Below are positions 22,401-33,713 of a stretch of 64,000 nt of DNA, in pieces. Under the pieces are notes generated by a model. The model did no database searches. It had not been told where the DNA came from and saw nothing but the letters and a program-made list of their open reading frames with translations. Made by a program: the position numbers and the translations under genes. This stretch comes from Agelas oroides (Eukaryota > Porifera > Demospongiae > Agelasida > Agelasidae). Each line of letters starts with the position of its first letter. The stretch's first letter is position 1. The DNA is taken from NCBI GenBank assembly GCA_949130485.1, contig OX422185.1, positions 14,073,011 to 14,137,010 of the forward strand, written 5' to 3'.

Positions 22401-23364
22401 TCATGAGATGCTTTACTACTACAAACGTGGGCCACCTATCAAGTGTTTTGTGACGGATCCTTGCTGGCTGAATGCAAACATTGTAGTTTTGTGAAATAGG
22501 GCCCAAGGGCACAGCACCTTACGTGTTCACCAAAGAGGGGGGTGGGCTCTCTCACAATAACACTTTTTTGATGTCTATTGTATTCCATAATATGTTCAAC
22601 ACATTTACTAATGTAGGACTGTTCTGCCCACGCGTAGTCATACACTTGTTTACCAGAACACTCATTTGGCTGACTTACCAAACACAGGATGGTCTGTATG
22701 GAGTAACTGCCTGAATGGCCTCCATGCTGTAGCAATGTAAACACAAATAGTATAAGTAGCATAAACATGCAAGTGAGATGACATCATCATTTTGTAAGCC
22801 AGCAAACTGCCCAATGTTATCACTTAGTCTGGACGATTAAGGCATGGTATTTAGTTTTCACGTAATTGCAGTGTAAAGCTCACCTGACTAACAGAAGAGA
22901 GTGTAACTGTAAAATGCGAGTGGGGTATCTTCAGTTGAAGTTGTATAGCAAGTTTGGTAGTGAGCAAATGTCCTGTTTCGCCTGTAGCAATATATTCTCG
23001 AATGTTAGCATAATTTATATTAGTGGTAATTGATAGGCATGCCCACAAATGCAGTTTCCATGGTACCCTGCGTATAGCTTAGGGCTTCACATATACACAA
23101 ATCAAGTTTCATCTGGTCTTTTAGATTTCCATGCACATTATTAAATACCTGTGTATCTAGTGCAAAAATGACTTGTCCCATCCCTTAGTTCACCTCAGTA
23201 CAAGAGTTAGTCCCTAAGTGCTCCACTTATTACTATAATCTCCACTTCACCCTTGTTTCTACAGCAACGGTGGGTAAAATGACAGAAGCTGTAGATTCTG
23301 TTCATATACCACCGGAAGTTGTAAAATATGTTTCCTAGCTAGCGCTGTAAACTACCTTGTATGT
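22401..23364. other. Non-coding stretch
   Basis: No supported gene. CTCCACTTCACCCT near 23250 recurs in similar form near 43275. Confidence 0.3.
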
Positions 23365-23570
23365 ACTGTGGCCGACTACGATCGGCAGGCAAACTGCAAA
23401 CATGATTTTGAGGGCAAGTCCCTCTAGGACACTGCAGCTAACTATGCTTCATTTGACTTCCTGTTGCATGTAATAACTAACTCCAAGTCCAAAAATATGC
23501 AGCAATTGCGATAAATAGCAGAAGCTAAGTGCGGGCATATTTGGCCGCTATTGGGGTTAATGGACAAAAA
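23365..23570 (+). mobile_element. TTAA-type MITE, 3' fragment
   Basis: Starting at GATCGGCAGGCAAACTGC, the text follows the right half of 15301-15880 (GACTTCCTGT, GATAAATAGC, GCGGGCATA, GGGGTTAA). The left half is missing, and the right terminus is repeated in degenerate form up to about 23610. Confidence 0.7.
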
Positions 23571-24077
23571 AAATTCACGGGTGCATTTGGCCACTATCGG
23601 GTGTAATAGGTGAAAGAAATGTGACTGGAAATGCATTATGTAATGAAGCGAAGCGAACCCAATCCCGACAAAAGTCAGGAAGTCAACCTTAATTATTGAA
23701 GTGAACAGCTATATACATGTAGCAACCATCTTCGCATCCCTAACAAAGAACAAGGGGCAGGAAGGCATTGACAAAACCATACACAGTGGCACTCAATAGA
23801 AAGTTGCACGCTCTGTTTTACAATCAGTATATGGTGTGACGTACAGTTTATGTTCCATTTCCATTTTACTTACACTCTGTAATATTGACAATGTACGAAC
23901 TGCCACTGGATATTGAGTAATGCAATTGCTACATTGAGTTTGTGTTGTATTTATTATACATGATGTCACAGCCAAGAACAGCAGTAGGACCTGCAAGCAG
24001 TACTTCATAGCCTAGTCAGGAAGTAGCAAGGATGACCATTGTCAATCAATTACTGTGTACATTTAGCAAAATCTTAA

Positions 24078-24712
24078 GGTGGCGGGGTACTGTTCTGTGC
24101 TACGGCGCGCGCGCGTAGCAATAAATTAAGATACCGTAATTCCTAATTGAACGTATATATGCGTATGTGCTATTCACTTTGAACTTTGAACTCAGCCGTT
24201 ACAGTGCTAGTTATCGAACTTTTTTGTAACCAAAAATAAAGTCGTGGAGACTGATTTACAACTAGCGAAGACAGTGAAACCACGCAAAAATACCGTGCGA
24301 AGGGGGACTCGAAGCAATATCACCTTTGGTTGCAACGTTACGTCCAGTTGTTTCAAGGAAATTTGGTAAGACGGCAAGTTTTTCTCATTCAAAGCTTTCT
24401 ATTTCGAGTACCATTTACCGTAGTGGCAAAAACGTTTCGAGCCGCCCTAGAGTTTATGAATGCGCATCTCCAACAGCGAGATCAAGTCGCTAGCAAACTT
24501 CGTACTGTAGATTTTTGGTTAATAGTTTGCAGGGACACTCGTGTGCTTACTGTGGCTACAAAGTGAGCTATTTCCACGTTTTTTTCTGTACACATTCACT
24601 ACCCTCCCTGCTTCATATTCAGCAGGTTTTGTTGTACTGGGATGAATTCTGTACGAGAAATTTTATGTTGATATATTTCATAAACCACGCCCACTGGGAC
24701 GATCCCGCCACC
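24078..24712. mobile_element. TTAA-flanked MITE, second family (635 bp)
   Basis: TTAA at 24074-24077 and 24713-24716 brackets inverted ends GGTGGCGGGGTAC and GGTGGCGGGATCG (right end read inward). The interior is unlike 15301-15880. Short open frames inside have no recognisable domain. Confidence 0.8.
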
Positions 24713-24719
24713 TTAATTG

Positions 24720-26055
24720 TTAACAATATGGGTCAGCTGTGTAACAATAAGCTTGGCTGAAGTGGCAAGATGCATGTATACAAACAGCTTTTGCTACAAA
24801 GTTGAAGTGAGGTAAGTGTCTATTTTGTCTGCATTTTTTAAAGCAGAGTTTTTTGGCATGGTTGCCCTAAAGAGTCAACATCATAGGGACACAAACTGTA
24901 GTGCAGCAAAAGTTTGAACTGTGGAAACTGTAAACAGAACTGAACCTCCTTACCTCCCCTAGAAGTACCTTGTTTGCCAGCAGATTTAAAGGTGTCATAG
25001 GAGGAAATTGAGGACATTAAGTTGTTTTTCACACAAATTCTGACCTTTTAATACTGAAGTCATTTATCTGCATTATTTTGGTAACTTTTATAAAAAAGAG
25101 TGTAGGTGAAATTCTGATTGTACATGCCATTTGCTTCAAGATGATACCAATAGAACAAATACAACGTACCATCTTTCGGCCAATCTTCAGCTAAATTGAG
25201 AGCTGCTAAAGTACAAAGTTTAATAGGGTCAAAGTTCAATCCTTTTTATCAAGCCCTTGCACGGAAATAAGAAAAGTGTAGCCTTACAGTTGTGTAGATC
25301 GTAAGATGAGGATTGCAAAGATGTGCAGATTGTGTGAATTCATCATCTCAGTTTTCAGCCAACTAACTTTAAAGTGTTCCACGTACAATTTCAGTGGAGC
25401 CTGGCTTTCTTGTAGCTGCAGGCCTGTTGGTGCGACATGCACCTACTTTATAGAATTGTACATGTTATTGTGTTGGGTTGACTGCGACCCATAGGGACCT
25501 GGACTCAAAAACACCACTGTTTACTGAGGATGGAAAATACCATATGTGGCAGTCAGGCATGTGAAGCCGAAAATTATTCAGTCATGTATTTTGAATGCAT
25601 CACTGCATTTGAAGTGCTGTTTCACTGAACTTCTGTACCGGCAGGCCTAGAGCAAGCAAATATGAAGTGGTACGGCCACCAGGCTGCAATTTGCGCGGAA
25701 ACATTTTGCAATTTACGGAGTTCATGAAGCGCTTACATTGCTTTTCATGATCAGCTGACAAGTGGCAGTAGTCTTTCCAAATGATTGGTAGGGAAACTGT
25801 AAATTCTGAGGGTGATAGGGCTGATCTGGAAGGTCAAAAACTTCCTCCAGCTTTATAGGCATGCTCTCCAGACGTCGATTGGACGGCCCCTAGTCTTGAT
25901 CTTGTGCCCAGACCTACGCACCCCCATCTGGGCACCAGACTAGTGCTGCCCGGAAGTTATGGTGTTAATTGATATTTGCGTATAGCGTAAGAAGTGGTAT
26001 GGCTCTAGCCATGCTGGCCATATCGGCTCCTCCAGCCCTGACTGGTGAAATGTTC
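24720..26055. other. Non-coding stretch
   Basis: No supported gene. Frames here are short and unsupported. Confidence 0.3.
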
Positions 26056-26059
26056 TAAC

Positions 26060-26218
26060 TGTAGTGAACTGAACTTTTGACTTATTCTCATTTTTGTATC
26101 ACTACGTCATTATATTACATCATCATTTTTGTTAACCACTAGCTTCTAGAACGTTCTCAACCACATGGTCATGCTTTTTTTTCTGGTCCATTATTCAGTC
26201 AGTAGTAGTACGTCGACA
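26060..26218 (+). mobile_element. 5' LTR
   Basis: It starts TGTAGTGAACTGAACTTTTG and ends CGTCGACA (TG...CA). It matches the 3' LTR at 29202-29368 with a short indel and several substitutions. Directly after it, TTGGTGACCCTGAAC is the candidate primer-binding site; the tRNA was not assigned. Confidence 0.9.
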
Positions 26219-26259
26219 TTGGTGACCCTGAACAAGCTAAACTGTACCAAACTCTCGAG

Positions 26260-29222
26260 ATGACTGAATCCGACGCTCCCGCTGCTCACGTCCCAGGTGT
26301 TGAACGCCTTGCCCCCGTCCCCACCATGGCTGCCGTTAGCATCAAGTACTGCCCTTCTGGCCCGCCGATCCCAAAGTCTGCTTCACTCAGGTCGAGGCCC
26401 AGTTCACCACCAGGGGGGTGACAGCTCAGAAGACCCGCTTCGACTATGTGATCAGCTCCCTCAGTCCTGAGTTCGCCATGGAAGTCAGGGATCTTCTACT
26501 CAAGCCTCCAGCCGAGAGCCCCTATGATACACTCAAGGCCGACCTCATCAAACGTACTGCAGCCTCCGAACAATGTAAGCTGCAACATCTCATCAGTGGA
26601 GAAGAGCTCGGCGACCGCAAGCCAACACAGCTGCTCCTCCGATGCATGCAGCAACTCCTTGGGGACAAGCTTGGTACATCTGCCGATGCCAACTCCTTCC
26701 TTCGTGAACTGTTCCTGCAATGTCTCCCTCCCAACGTCCGGATGGTTCTCGCCTCCACTGATGCCTCCATGGACCTCAACGTCCGGATGGTTCTCGCCTC
26801 CACTGATGGCTCCATGGACCTCAACATCCGGATGGTTCTCGCCTCCACTGATGCCTCCATAGACCTCAACGTCCGGATGGTTCTCGCCTCCACTGATGGC
26901 TCCATGGACCTCAACGTCCGGATGGTTCTCACCTCCACTGATGGCTCCATAGACCTCAACATCGAGATGGTTCTCGCCTCCACCGGTGAACTGTTCCAGA
27001 TCGCTACCTTCTCCAAACTGGACCTCGTGTGTGCGTACCACCAAATTCCAGTTGCCCCCAAAGATGTCCCCAAGACCACCGTCACAACCCCATTTGGCCT
27101 GTTCGAGTTTGCGCGAATGCCTTTCGGCCTCAGGAATGCTGCACAGACATTCCAACAGTTTATGGACCAAGTTCTCCGTGCCACTCCAGAACAACACCTC
27201 CAGGACTTACGGACTGTTTTCGAAAGACTCCACAACCACAGCATTGTCATCAACCCCAACAAGTGTCTCTTCGGTGTCCGTGAACTTGATTTTCTCTGTC
27301 ATCACACTGACCAACATGGTATCATTCCTCTACCTGTGAAAGTTCAAGCCATTCGTGACTTTCCTCAACCCCAGTATCAGCGCCAGTTGCGCCAGTTTAT
27401 TGGACTTGTGAACTTTTATCATCGATTTCTCCCTCACTGTGCCGACCTGATGCAACCCCTCCATGCTCTTCTCACCGCTTCCAAGCCAAACTCTCAGACA
27501 CTCGCCTGGAATGATGCCGCCTTGGCCGCCTTCAAGGCCACAAAGGAAGCCCTAGTCAATGCCTCAACCTCTCATACCCCAAAGCTGATGACCCCATGTC
27601 TCATGACTGATACATCTAACACTGCTGTGGAGCAGTATGTCAACAGTATCTGGCGTCCCATCTCTTTTTTCTCCAGGAAGATGACGCCCACTGAGACCCG
27701 CTACAGCACTTTTGACAGGGAATTGCTGGCTGTGTATCTTGCGATCAAACACTTCCGCCATTTCCTTGAAGGCAGACACTTTCATGTCCTCACTGATCAC
27801 AAGCCACTCACATTTGCACTAAACAGCCACTCCAATCGTGACTCTCCTCGTCAAGGTCGTCAGCTGGACTACATATCTTAATTCACCTCCACCATCCGTC
27901 ACGTTCACAGAGTGGACAATGAAGTTGCTGATGCACTTTCCCGTATTGAGACTAACGCGCTACTCTCTGGCCAACCACCCACTGTGGACTTTGCTGCTAT
28001 GGCTAAGACACAGGCCACTGACCCACAGCTCTCCAGTCCTCCCCATCTTCTACACTGGTCGTGGAAGCTATCCCACTGGCTAACTCCGGCACCCCACTTT
28101 ACTGTGACATGTCCACAGGAACACAACGCCCCCTCGTCCCACTGGCATGGTGACGTACTGTGTTTGACTCCCTTCATGGTCTGTCTAATCCAGGAATCCG
28201 AGCAACCCAGAAGCTCATTATGGCTCGGTTTGTATGGCCTGGTATGAACGCAGATGTCCACCGCTGGACTCGTTCCTGTGTACAGTGCCAATGTGCCAAG
28301 ATTCGGTGACACTCTACCGCCCCACTCTCTTCCCAACCCCGAATGCTCGTTTTGATGTCATCCACATTAACTTCGTTGGACCATTTCCACCATCACGAGG
28401 ATTCACACATCCTGTGTTGACCATTTCACTAGGTGGCCGGAAGCCATCCCTCTCACTTGCATCACTGCAGAAGCTGTGGCTCAAGCCTTCCTCAGTGGCT
28501 GGATCTCTCGCTTTGGTGTCCCTTCCCACTATTGTCACTCTGATGACACTCCTCAGATCCAAGCGAGCTCGCACAACCGCCTACCACCCCAAACCAATGA
28601 ACGTTTCCACCACCAACTCAAGGCTACTCTGAAAGCACAACCCCAACCAGACTCATGGATGGATGTCCTACCATTTGTTCTCCTCGGAATCCGCACCACT
28701 CTCAAGGAGGACATATCAGCAACGGCTGCAGAGATGGTGTACAGCACAACTCTCCGTCTCCCTGGAGAATTCTTCACCCCCTCTCAAACATCTTCTCTGC
28801 CTGACCCATCCAACTATGTATCCAACCTCAGAACTCACATGCAGATTATCCGACCTCCTCCACCCCGTCCCACCCAGTGGAACAGCAACATCATTGATCT
28901 GCTACCCATGTTTTCATCCGGCATGATGCTGTCCGTAAACCTCTTCAACCACCATATGATGGACCATACCGCGTCATTAAAAGGACTGATAAACACTTTA
29001 CAATCGACATCAACGGTCGTAACAATATTGTCTCCATCGATCGCCTCAAACCTGCTCACCTCGATACCAACAACTTCCACCCCACCTCACAAACTGCGCC
29101 CCCAACCACTCAACCATGTCAAACCACTCACTCTGATCAACGTGTCCACTTCCCTCAGTATCTCTCCCAACACGTGTCGTAAGACACTAGGGGGGGAGTG
29201 GTGTAGTGAACTGAACTTTTGA
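26260..29222 (+). pseudogene. gag-pol relic, gypsy type
   Basis: The gag frame starts at 26260, shifts before 26418, and continues to 27881 as one fused frame. The gag region (26418 to about 26980) includes the segment ending [19 protein letters not shown]. It is joined directly to mid reverse transcriptase ([16 protein letters not shown], then [18 protein letters not shown]). The gag zinc knuckle, the protease and the first RT segment are missing, and the polymerase Y-x-D-D block is deleted between MDQVLRA and TPEQHL near 27180. RNase H residues are visible ([24 protein letters not shown]). After a stop at 27879 the rest lies in shifted frames: a degraded integrase zinc finger near 28200-28300 and a core at about 28350-28560, where the first catalytic Asp appears as Asn (HINFVGP). 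It cannot move on its own. Confidence 0.88.
26733..26986 (+). repeat. 45-bp in-frame tandem repeat in gag
   Basis: About 5.6 units of a 15-residue block ([15 protein letters not shown]) start at 26733, 26778, 26823, 26868, 26913 and 26958. The family normally has this block once, near the end of the gag capsid region. The array sits at the gag/RT deletion junction. Confidence 0.92.
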
Positions 29223-29368
29223 CTTATTCTCATTTTTGTATCATTACATCTCCATTATGTCATTCTATTACATCATCATTTTTGTTAACCACTAGCTTCT
29301 AGATCATTCTCAACCACATAGTCATTCTTTTTCTGGTCCATTGTTCAGTCAGTAGTAGTATGTCTACA
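29202..29368 (+). mobile_element. 3' LTR
   Basis: It starts TGTAGTGAACTGAACTTTTG after the polypurine tract and ends TGTCTACA. Compared with the 5' LTR it carries a short insertion (near CATCTCCATTATG) and loses part of a T run. The divergence shows that the insertion is not very recent. Confidence 0.9.
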
Positions 29369-29399
29369 CAACCATATGGTACCTAGGCACTAATTATAT

Positions 29400-30000
29400 A
29401 AGCGTGTTGCAGGTTTCTCACCCTCTTGTAGAGCTTTATTCGACTTCCACCAATGCTAAAGCTTTTATAATGGGTGACCTCGCATGACATCAAAAGCTTC
29501 TGCATTTGAGGTTACTTCCAATAAAGTTAGTGCATGATCAGTTAATATCTATGTTGGACCAATCCCATTTCATAAGTTGTTTAACAGATTGCCTGACTTT
29601 TTTCTGCACGAGAAATAAGTTCCAATACAGCCTTAACATTTCTTGGAAGTCAACATTCAAAGTTGAAAGCCGTTTGCACCTGTGTATACACATAAATATA
29701 CACGATACATGGATAGGATGTATGCTTAGCCTGTGAAAGTTGTTCTGCGTCTCCAATTACTATAACAGCCCCAATGTTAGCTGTTTGAATGGCCAACAAT
29801 CAGCTTCAGGCTTTAACCGATTACACGCTAAGTTCGTTGGAATGCAATTAACCTCAAATGCGGGTAATTTTGGTGTCACGTGAGGTCAACATTATAAAAA
29901 CATATCTAAAATTTTAAGCATTTGAGATCTGAAACAAAACTCTATGGACGGAGGAATACAGTTGGAGAAAGGTTCTACGCGGTTAATTTGTACATAGGTA
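29400..30000. other. Non-coding stretch with repeat fragments
   Basis: No supported gene. Blocks at 29405-29520 (TAGAGCTTTATTCGACTTCC, CATTTGAGGTTA) recur in inverted form at about 35655-35760, so they belong to a dispersed repeat. Confidence 0.4.
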
Positions 30001-30004
30001 AGTT

Positions 30005-30345
30005 GTTACAAAGCATACAGTACCGGTTTGCGGAGAAGGCTTACTTGTTGATAGTTGTGAGTAGCGTCTTTGGCTTTTCTCGTTGACAGCAAGGCGCAAT
30101 CACAGAGGTGCTTTGATATGTATGAAGCCTAAGGCCCGCTGCACCTTCGTAGGTAGCGTTGTATCTCTGCTTACAGGCGTTGAGAAGAAAACGTGGCTAA
30201 TAACCAACTTTCGCGATCGAGCCGATCAACGACCGTCATGGCTTCTAGCGTTTACTACGCTCCGCCCCTTGAGGACTTCTTGACCAAACCCCACATATTA
30301 CTAGGGGAGGCCCCAACCTAACCACAGACCGGATATCAAAGCTGT
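30005..30345 (+). repeat. Dispersed repeat, uninterrupted copy
   Basis: Landmarks GTTTGCGGAGAAGGCTTAC, GTTGAGAAGAAAACGTGGCT, ACGCTCCGCCCCTTGAGG and CACAGACCGGATA are shared with 37675-38555. That copy is split by a TTAA-flanked MITE, and this one shows the empty site. Confidence 0.85.
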
Positions 30346-31000
30346 TGCTAATAGCCTACGGCTGTGATAAAACTCAACTGCAGCTGTGACGCATATACGC
30401 GTCTACCGCGTATAATGCATTGTTCCATGGTGACGCGTATACGCGTCTATCGCGTATAATCGGTTAAATGCAGCTGCAGTGCATAAATTGCTGCCTATCA
30501 TGGGGAAAGTGCGTGGTTGTTGCCAACTTGTGAAAGATCAGTTATTGTCAGAGAGTCGGTAGACTCTCTATGTAGGGATGGCGCCGACGCGCAATATATG
30601 CAATACTTAAGCAAAAGCCGTATAACTTCACCACAAACACACTAAAAGCTTATTTAAGCGCCCAGGCTTCCTCTTTGAGTGGCTTTGTGATCAGCAAGAC
30701 TCATATAAGTGGCCAAAAGCCACGCGGAAGATAGCTAAACGCAAGAGTGTGCGGTCATGAAAGTGCCATTTTTCGTATTCTTTCTTTCTTGTTTCTTCTT
30801 TCTTTGTTCAGACCACAGCTCAAGTACTCACCTTGATTTTAGCACGAAACTGATGTTCATCACAGCGCGCAGCTTCCCAACCACTCAGCGTCTTCATTAC
30901 TTCAAATTTACCCTGGTCAAGAAAAGCGATTCACAACACACTGAGGCTGCTGTCCGTTGCTTAGGACGCCATTTTCAAATTTTGTACGCATGCGCACACG
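30346..31000. other. Non-coding stretch
   Basis: It includes a short near-duplicate of GACGCGTATACGCGTCTA (about 30390-30450). A plus-strand frame at 30757-31053 opens with a hydrophobic run that could pass for a signal peptide. It ends inside a hairpin-element copy and has no known domain, so it is not called a gene. Confidence 0.35.
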
Positions 31001-31053
31001 AAGTCCCGTTCCCAGACCAAAGACCACGGTCATTGGTCTGGAAGCGAGACTAG
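31001..31053. mobile_element. Hairpin-family copy, degraded
   Basis: CCCGTTCCCAGACCAAAGACC faces GGTCATTGGTCTGGAAGCGAG. The terminal words resemble the TAGTCTCGTTCCCAG family. No target duplication is evident. Confidence 0.5.
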
Positions 31054-31436
31054 TACGCGACTAGCTGGCACTGTCTTTCCCCTCGCGGCATTGGGCAAGG
31101 CTTATGAACACCACGTAGGTAAGGCGCTACCTACTTGTAGCTACACTAAAAATAGCCTACTCACAGCTTTAGTGAACTGTAAGTTGTCAGTATGATAGTT
31201 TTCTGTGCTGCAGCTGGTCAGTCGTCATGTGATTGACAACTGAATCATGAAATTGGTTTCACGAAGTTTGGTAGGGAGAGCGGTTGGCCCTTCACCAGGT
31301 TGTAGCTGGCTATATTACACATTATTATTACATGCCTGGAACTACTACTATTACTGTCAACGCCATTTTAAGTTCTGGTGTTCTTCTTAGGCTTAGGTCT
31401 AACTGTAACTGAGATTAACATCAAAAAAGTACAGAA

Positions 31437-32080
31437 ACAAGACTTAAAAAACATTAAAAATGTAAAAAGATGTAGGGATGGCATGCCAAAAAGTATGCAA
31501 ACAAGGTAGGGATAATGAAAGCAAAGGTCAACATATTGGCAAAGCCCCATCCCTACATCTTTTTCACACTGCAGTTAGACAGTGCATGGGGGTCTTCCTA
31601 AACGTACCACAAGTTTACTCCAACCTTTACTGGCAGTTCATCATGGCTGTAGCCTCGTTCTCAGGCCACTTCCTAGCTCCTCCCACATGGCCTGGGAACG
31701 AGGAGTATGATCCAGCATCTGTGTCTGTATAGCCTATACGTACGTAGCTATCAGATAGCTACCAAGTAGCTTTACTGTCCACATACTACTTGTAGTGACA
31801 GTGGCACCCTTTCTGATACCACCTAGACACTGAGCTTGAGTGGGCTGAAGACTAGTCATAGACAGTGTGTAAACTTAAGTACTCATGCACAGCATAACTG
31901 CATGGATGGGTGCAGATTCAGCTCTCAACTCAAGCACGCTAACTGCAGTGTGAAAAAGATGTAGGGATGGGGCTTTGCCAATATGTTGACCTTTGCTTTC
32001 ATTATCCCTACCTTGTTTGCATACTTTTTGGCATGCCATCCCTACATCTTTTTACATTTTTAATGTTTTTTAAGTCTTGT
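31437..32080. mobile_element. Composite inverted-arm element (644 bp)
   Basis: The arm 31437-31577 recurs as a nearly exact reverse complement at 31939-32080. Both start ACAAGACTTAAAAAACATT from the outside, and a 38-residue frame is identical in the two arms. Each arm holds its own shorter inverted pair GATGTAGGGATGG...CCATCCCTACATC. Between the arms lies a hairpin-family sequence at 31651-31707. Confidence 0.88.
31651..31709. mobile_element. Hairpin-family copy inside the composite element
   Basis: TAGCCTCGTTCTCAGGCCAC faces ATGGCCTGGGAACGAGGAG. It has the same terminal words as the hairpins at 13003 and 40902. The 9-bp target duplication is not visible here. Confidence 0.6.
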
Positions 32081-33483
32081 AGCATATGGATTGGTGCATG
32101 GTCGCTTCACCAGTACTGCAGGCAAGCAGGTGTGTACAGTTTAATATGCCAGAAGCTCATAATGAAAAAACAAAGTGTACACAAAAAACACAAAATGATG
32201 ACACGCTTTCTCCACGGTATGCAGCCAATCTGTGGACTCAGGGGAGTTAAGGACTGGGTCCACATGAAAACAGCAAAAATGATGCAGGATTTCAACTGCT
32301 ATTGTAACTTAGATGTGAATCACAAACTCTTGCTTCTATTCATAATTAAAGTTGTTTACCTTTGTACATTACACAACAAGATAATTGCCCCGCCCACTTC
32401 GTTGTTTACATGTTGTGGCGGCCAACGCCCACCTGGTTCAGCAATATAAACGCTTAAATGTGGAATTTTTCCCGCGGATGAATGCTGACCTTCTCATCGC
32501 TGTGGTAAGGTACTCGGTTGGTACTCTTACACCAGTTGGCAAACAAGTTCGACTTGTGCAACAGTCGTAAAGCCCTAACTTCCTGTCAAGAACAGCTACA
32601 TCCGGTCGCTATTAGCGACGATATCTTGGTGACGTTAGGTGGGTGACTCTTACCAACTCGAATACAAGTACAAGTCAACAGGGCAAGTATCTCACCTTTG
32701 ACAAGACCTACATCCGACAGGTGGAAAAATTCCGGCTGGGCTTGCTTCCGGTTTTGTCTTCTCCCAGCCGGCCATTTCACCGCGAAGAGGCATAATTACA
32801 TTCTTGTCACATGATTTGCGCGTGAATGGGCAGTGGAGCCAAGGTATAAGAAGTGAGTTGGTTTTCAGCATCAACTTGGAGCCTTTGTGTAACAGATTGT
32901 GCAGTAGCTGGAGTTTGTTATTTATTATTTAGTGCATATATAAAATCACAGCCACAGCCAGTCAAGCTGTCGTATGAAGCCCTTGTTACTGTTTGGAATA
33001 GGTGTTGAAGTTGCATTCAGTCTCACTGGTGTTGAAAGAGCCCCAGAGTGATGCTGTAGAACTGAAACCCTGGATGACAATCTCTGACCTTTACTGTAGA
33101 TTAACTGTCAAGTTTATACATAGGCCTATTCACTCAATGACTAATCCTTTAACATCTTCATGACTTACTGTTATGCTGTTTGCCAGTTTGAATGCTTATA
33201 CCATGGCTAATGGAGGCCTATATACTAAGCTACAATCTAGAAACCCTAAAAGAAGTTGCATTCCTTTCTCATGACTATCATATCAATGCTAACAAAACCA
33301 CAACTGTGAATAATTACTTACAGCTGTGAATAATCTCATGACAGTTTTGATAAGAGGCGTGCGTGGGCAAAAAAAAAAAGTACCCAGTCCTTAACTGCCC
33401 TGAGGACTATGATTCTTGGCTATGTTCACAAATACAAAGTGACTACATACCTTCCCCACAGTATGCAGCCAATACATGTGTGA
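32081..33483. other. Non-coding stretch with an inverted repeat fragment
   Basis: No supported gene. A block near 32210-32275 (GTATGCAGCCAAT, GTTAAGGACTGGGT) recurs in inverted order near 33373-33470, and CCCAGTCCTTAACTGC recurs at 46914. This is another dispersed repeat of unknown type. Confidence 0.4.
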
Positions 33484-33713
33484 CAGTCCAGTGTAGAAAT
33501 CGAAGATTAGTCCGCCACACATTTCGATCACATTGCCGCGTTCGAAGCGCCATATTGCTGAACGTCCGTTAAGAACGGGGCTCATAGTGCTTTGTAGATG
33601 TGTGAATATCTGATGAGTCCACGAAGTGCGTATAACGGAAGTTCAGCGATAAGGCGCTTCAAACATGGCAATGCAATCAAAATATGCAACAGAATAATTT
33701 CTACACAGGACTG
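33484..33713. mobile_element. Foldback element (230 bp)
   Basis: The left end CAGTCCAGTGTAGAAAT and the right end, read inward, CAGTCCTGTGTAGAAAT open a palindrome with arms of roughly 95 bp (TTCGAAGCGCCATATTGCTG against its complement). The related copy at about 38877-39036 shares GTGAATATCTGATG-like core text and CGGGACTGCCACA. Confidence 0.78.

Larger units (their letters stand above)
26060..29368 (+). mobile_element. Ty3/gypsy LTR retrotransposon, deleted
   Basis: The order is LTR, gag, reverse transcriptase, RNase H, integrase, LTR, in the Ty3/gypsy arrangement. A purine tract (AGGGGGGAGTGG, 29190-29201) lies directly before the 3' LTR. At 3.3 kb it is shorter than a complete element because central parts are missing. 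No clean target duplication was found. Confidence 0.9.

Noticed and set aside
26496-27262. Long minus-strand frames opposite gag
   Set aside because: They are shadows of the 45-bp in-frame repeat and the GC-rich gag/RT coding strand.
30757-31053. 98-codon frame with a signal-peptide-like start
   Set aside because: The frame ends inside a hairpin-family element, lacks a domain and has no supporting exon structure.
31967-32449. 160-codon plus-strand frame
   Set aside because: Its first 38 codons are the arm of the composite element and are repeated antisense at 31437-31550; the rest has no domain.
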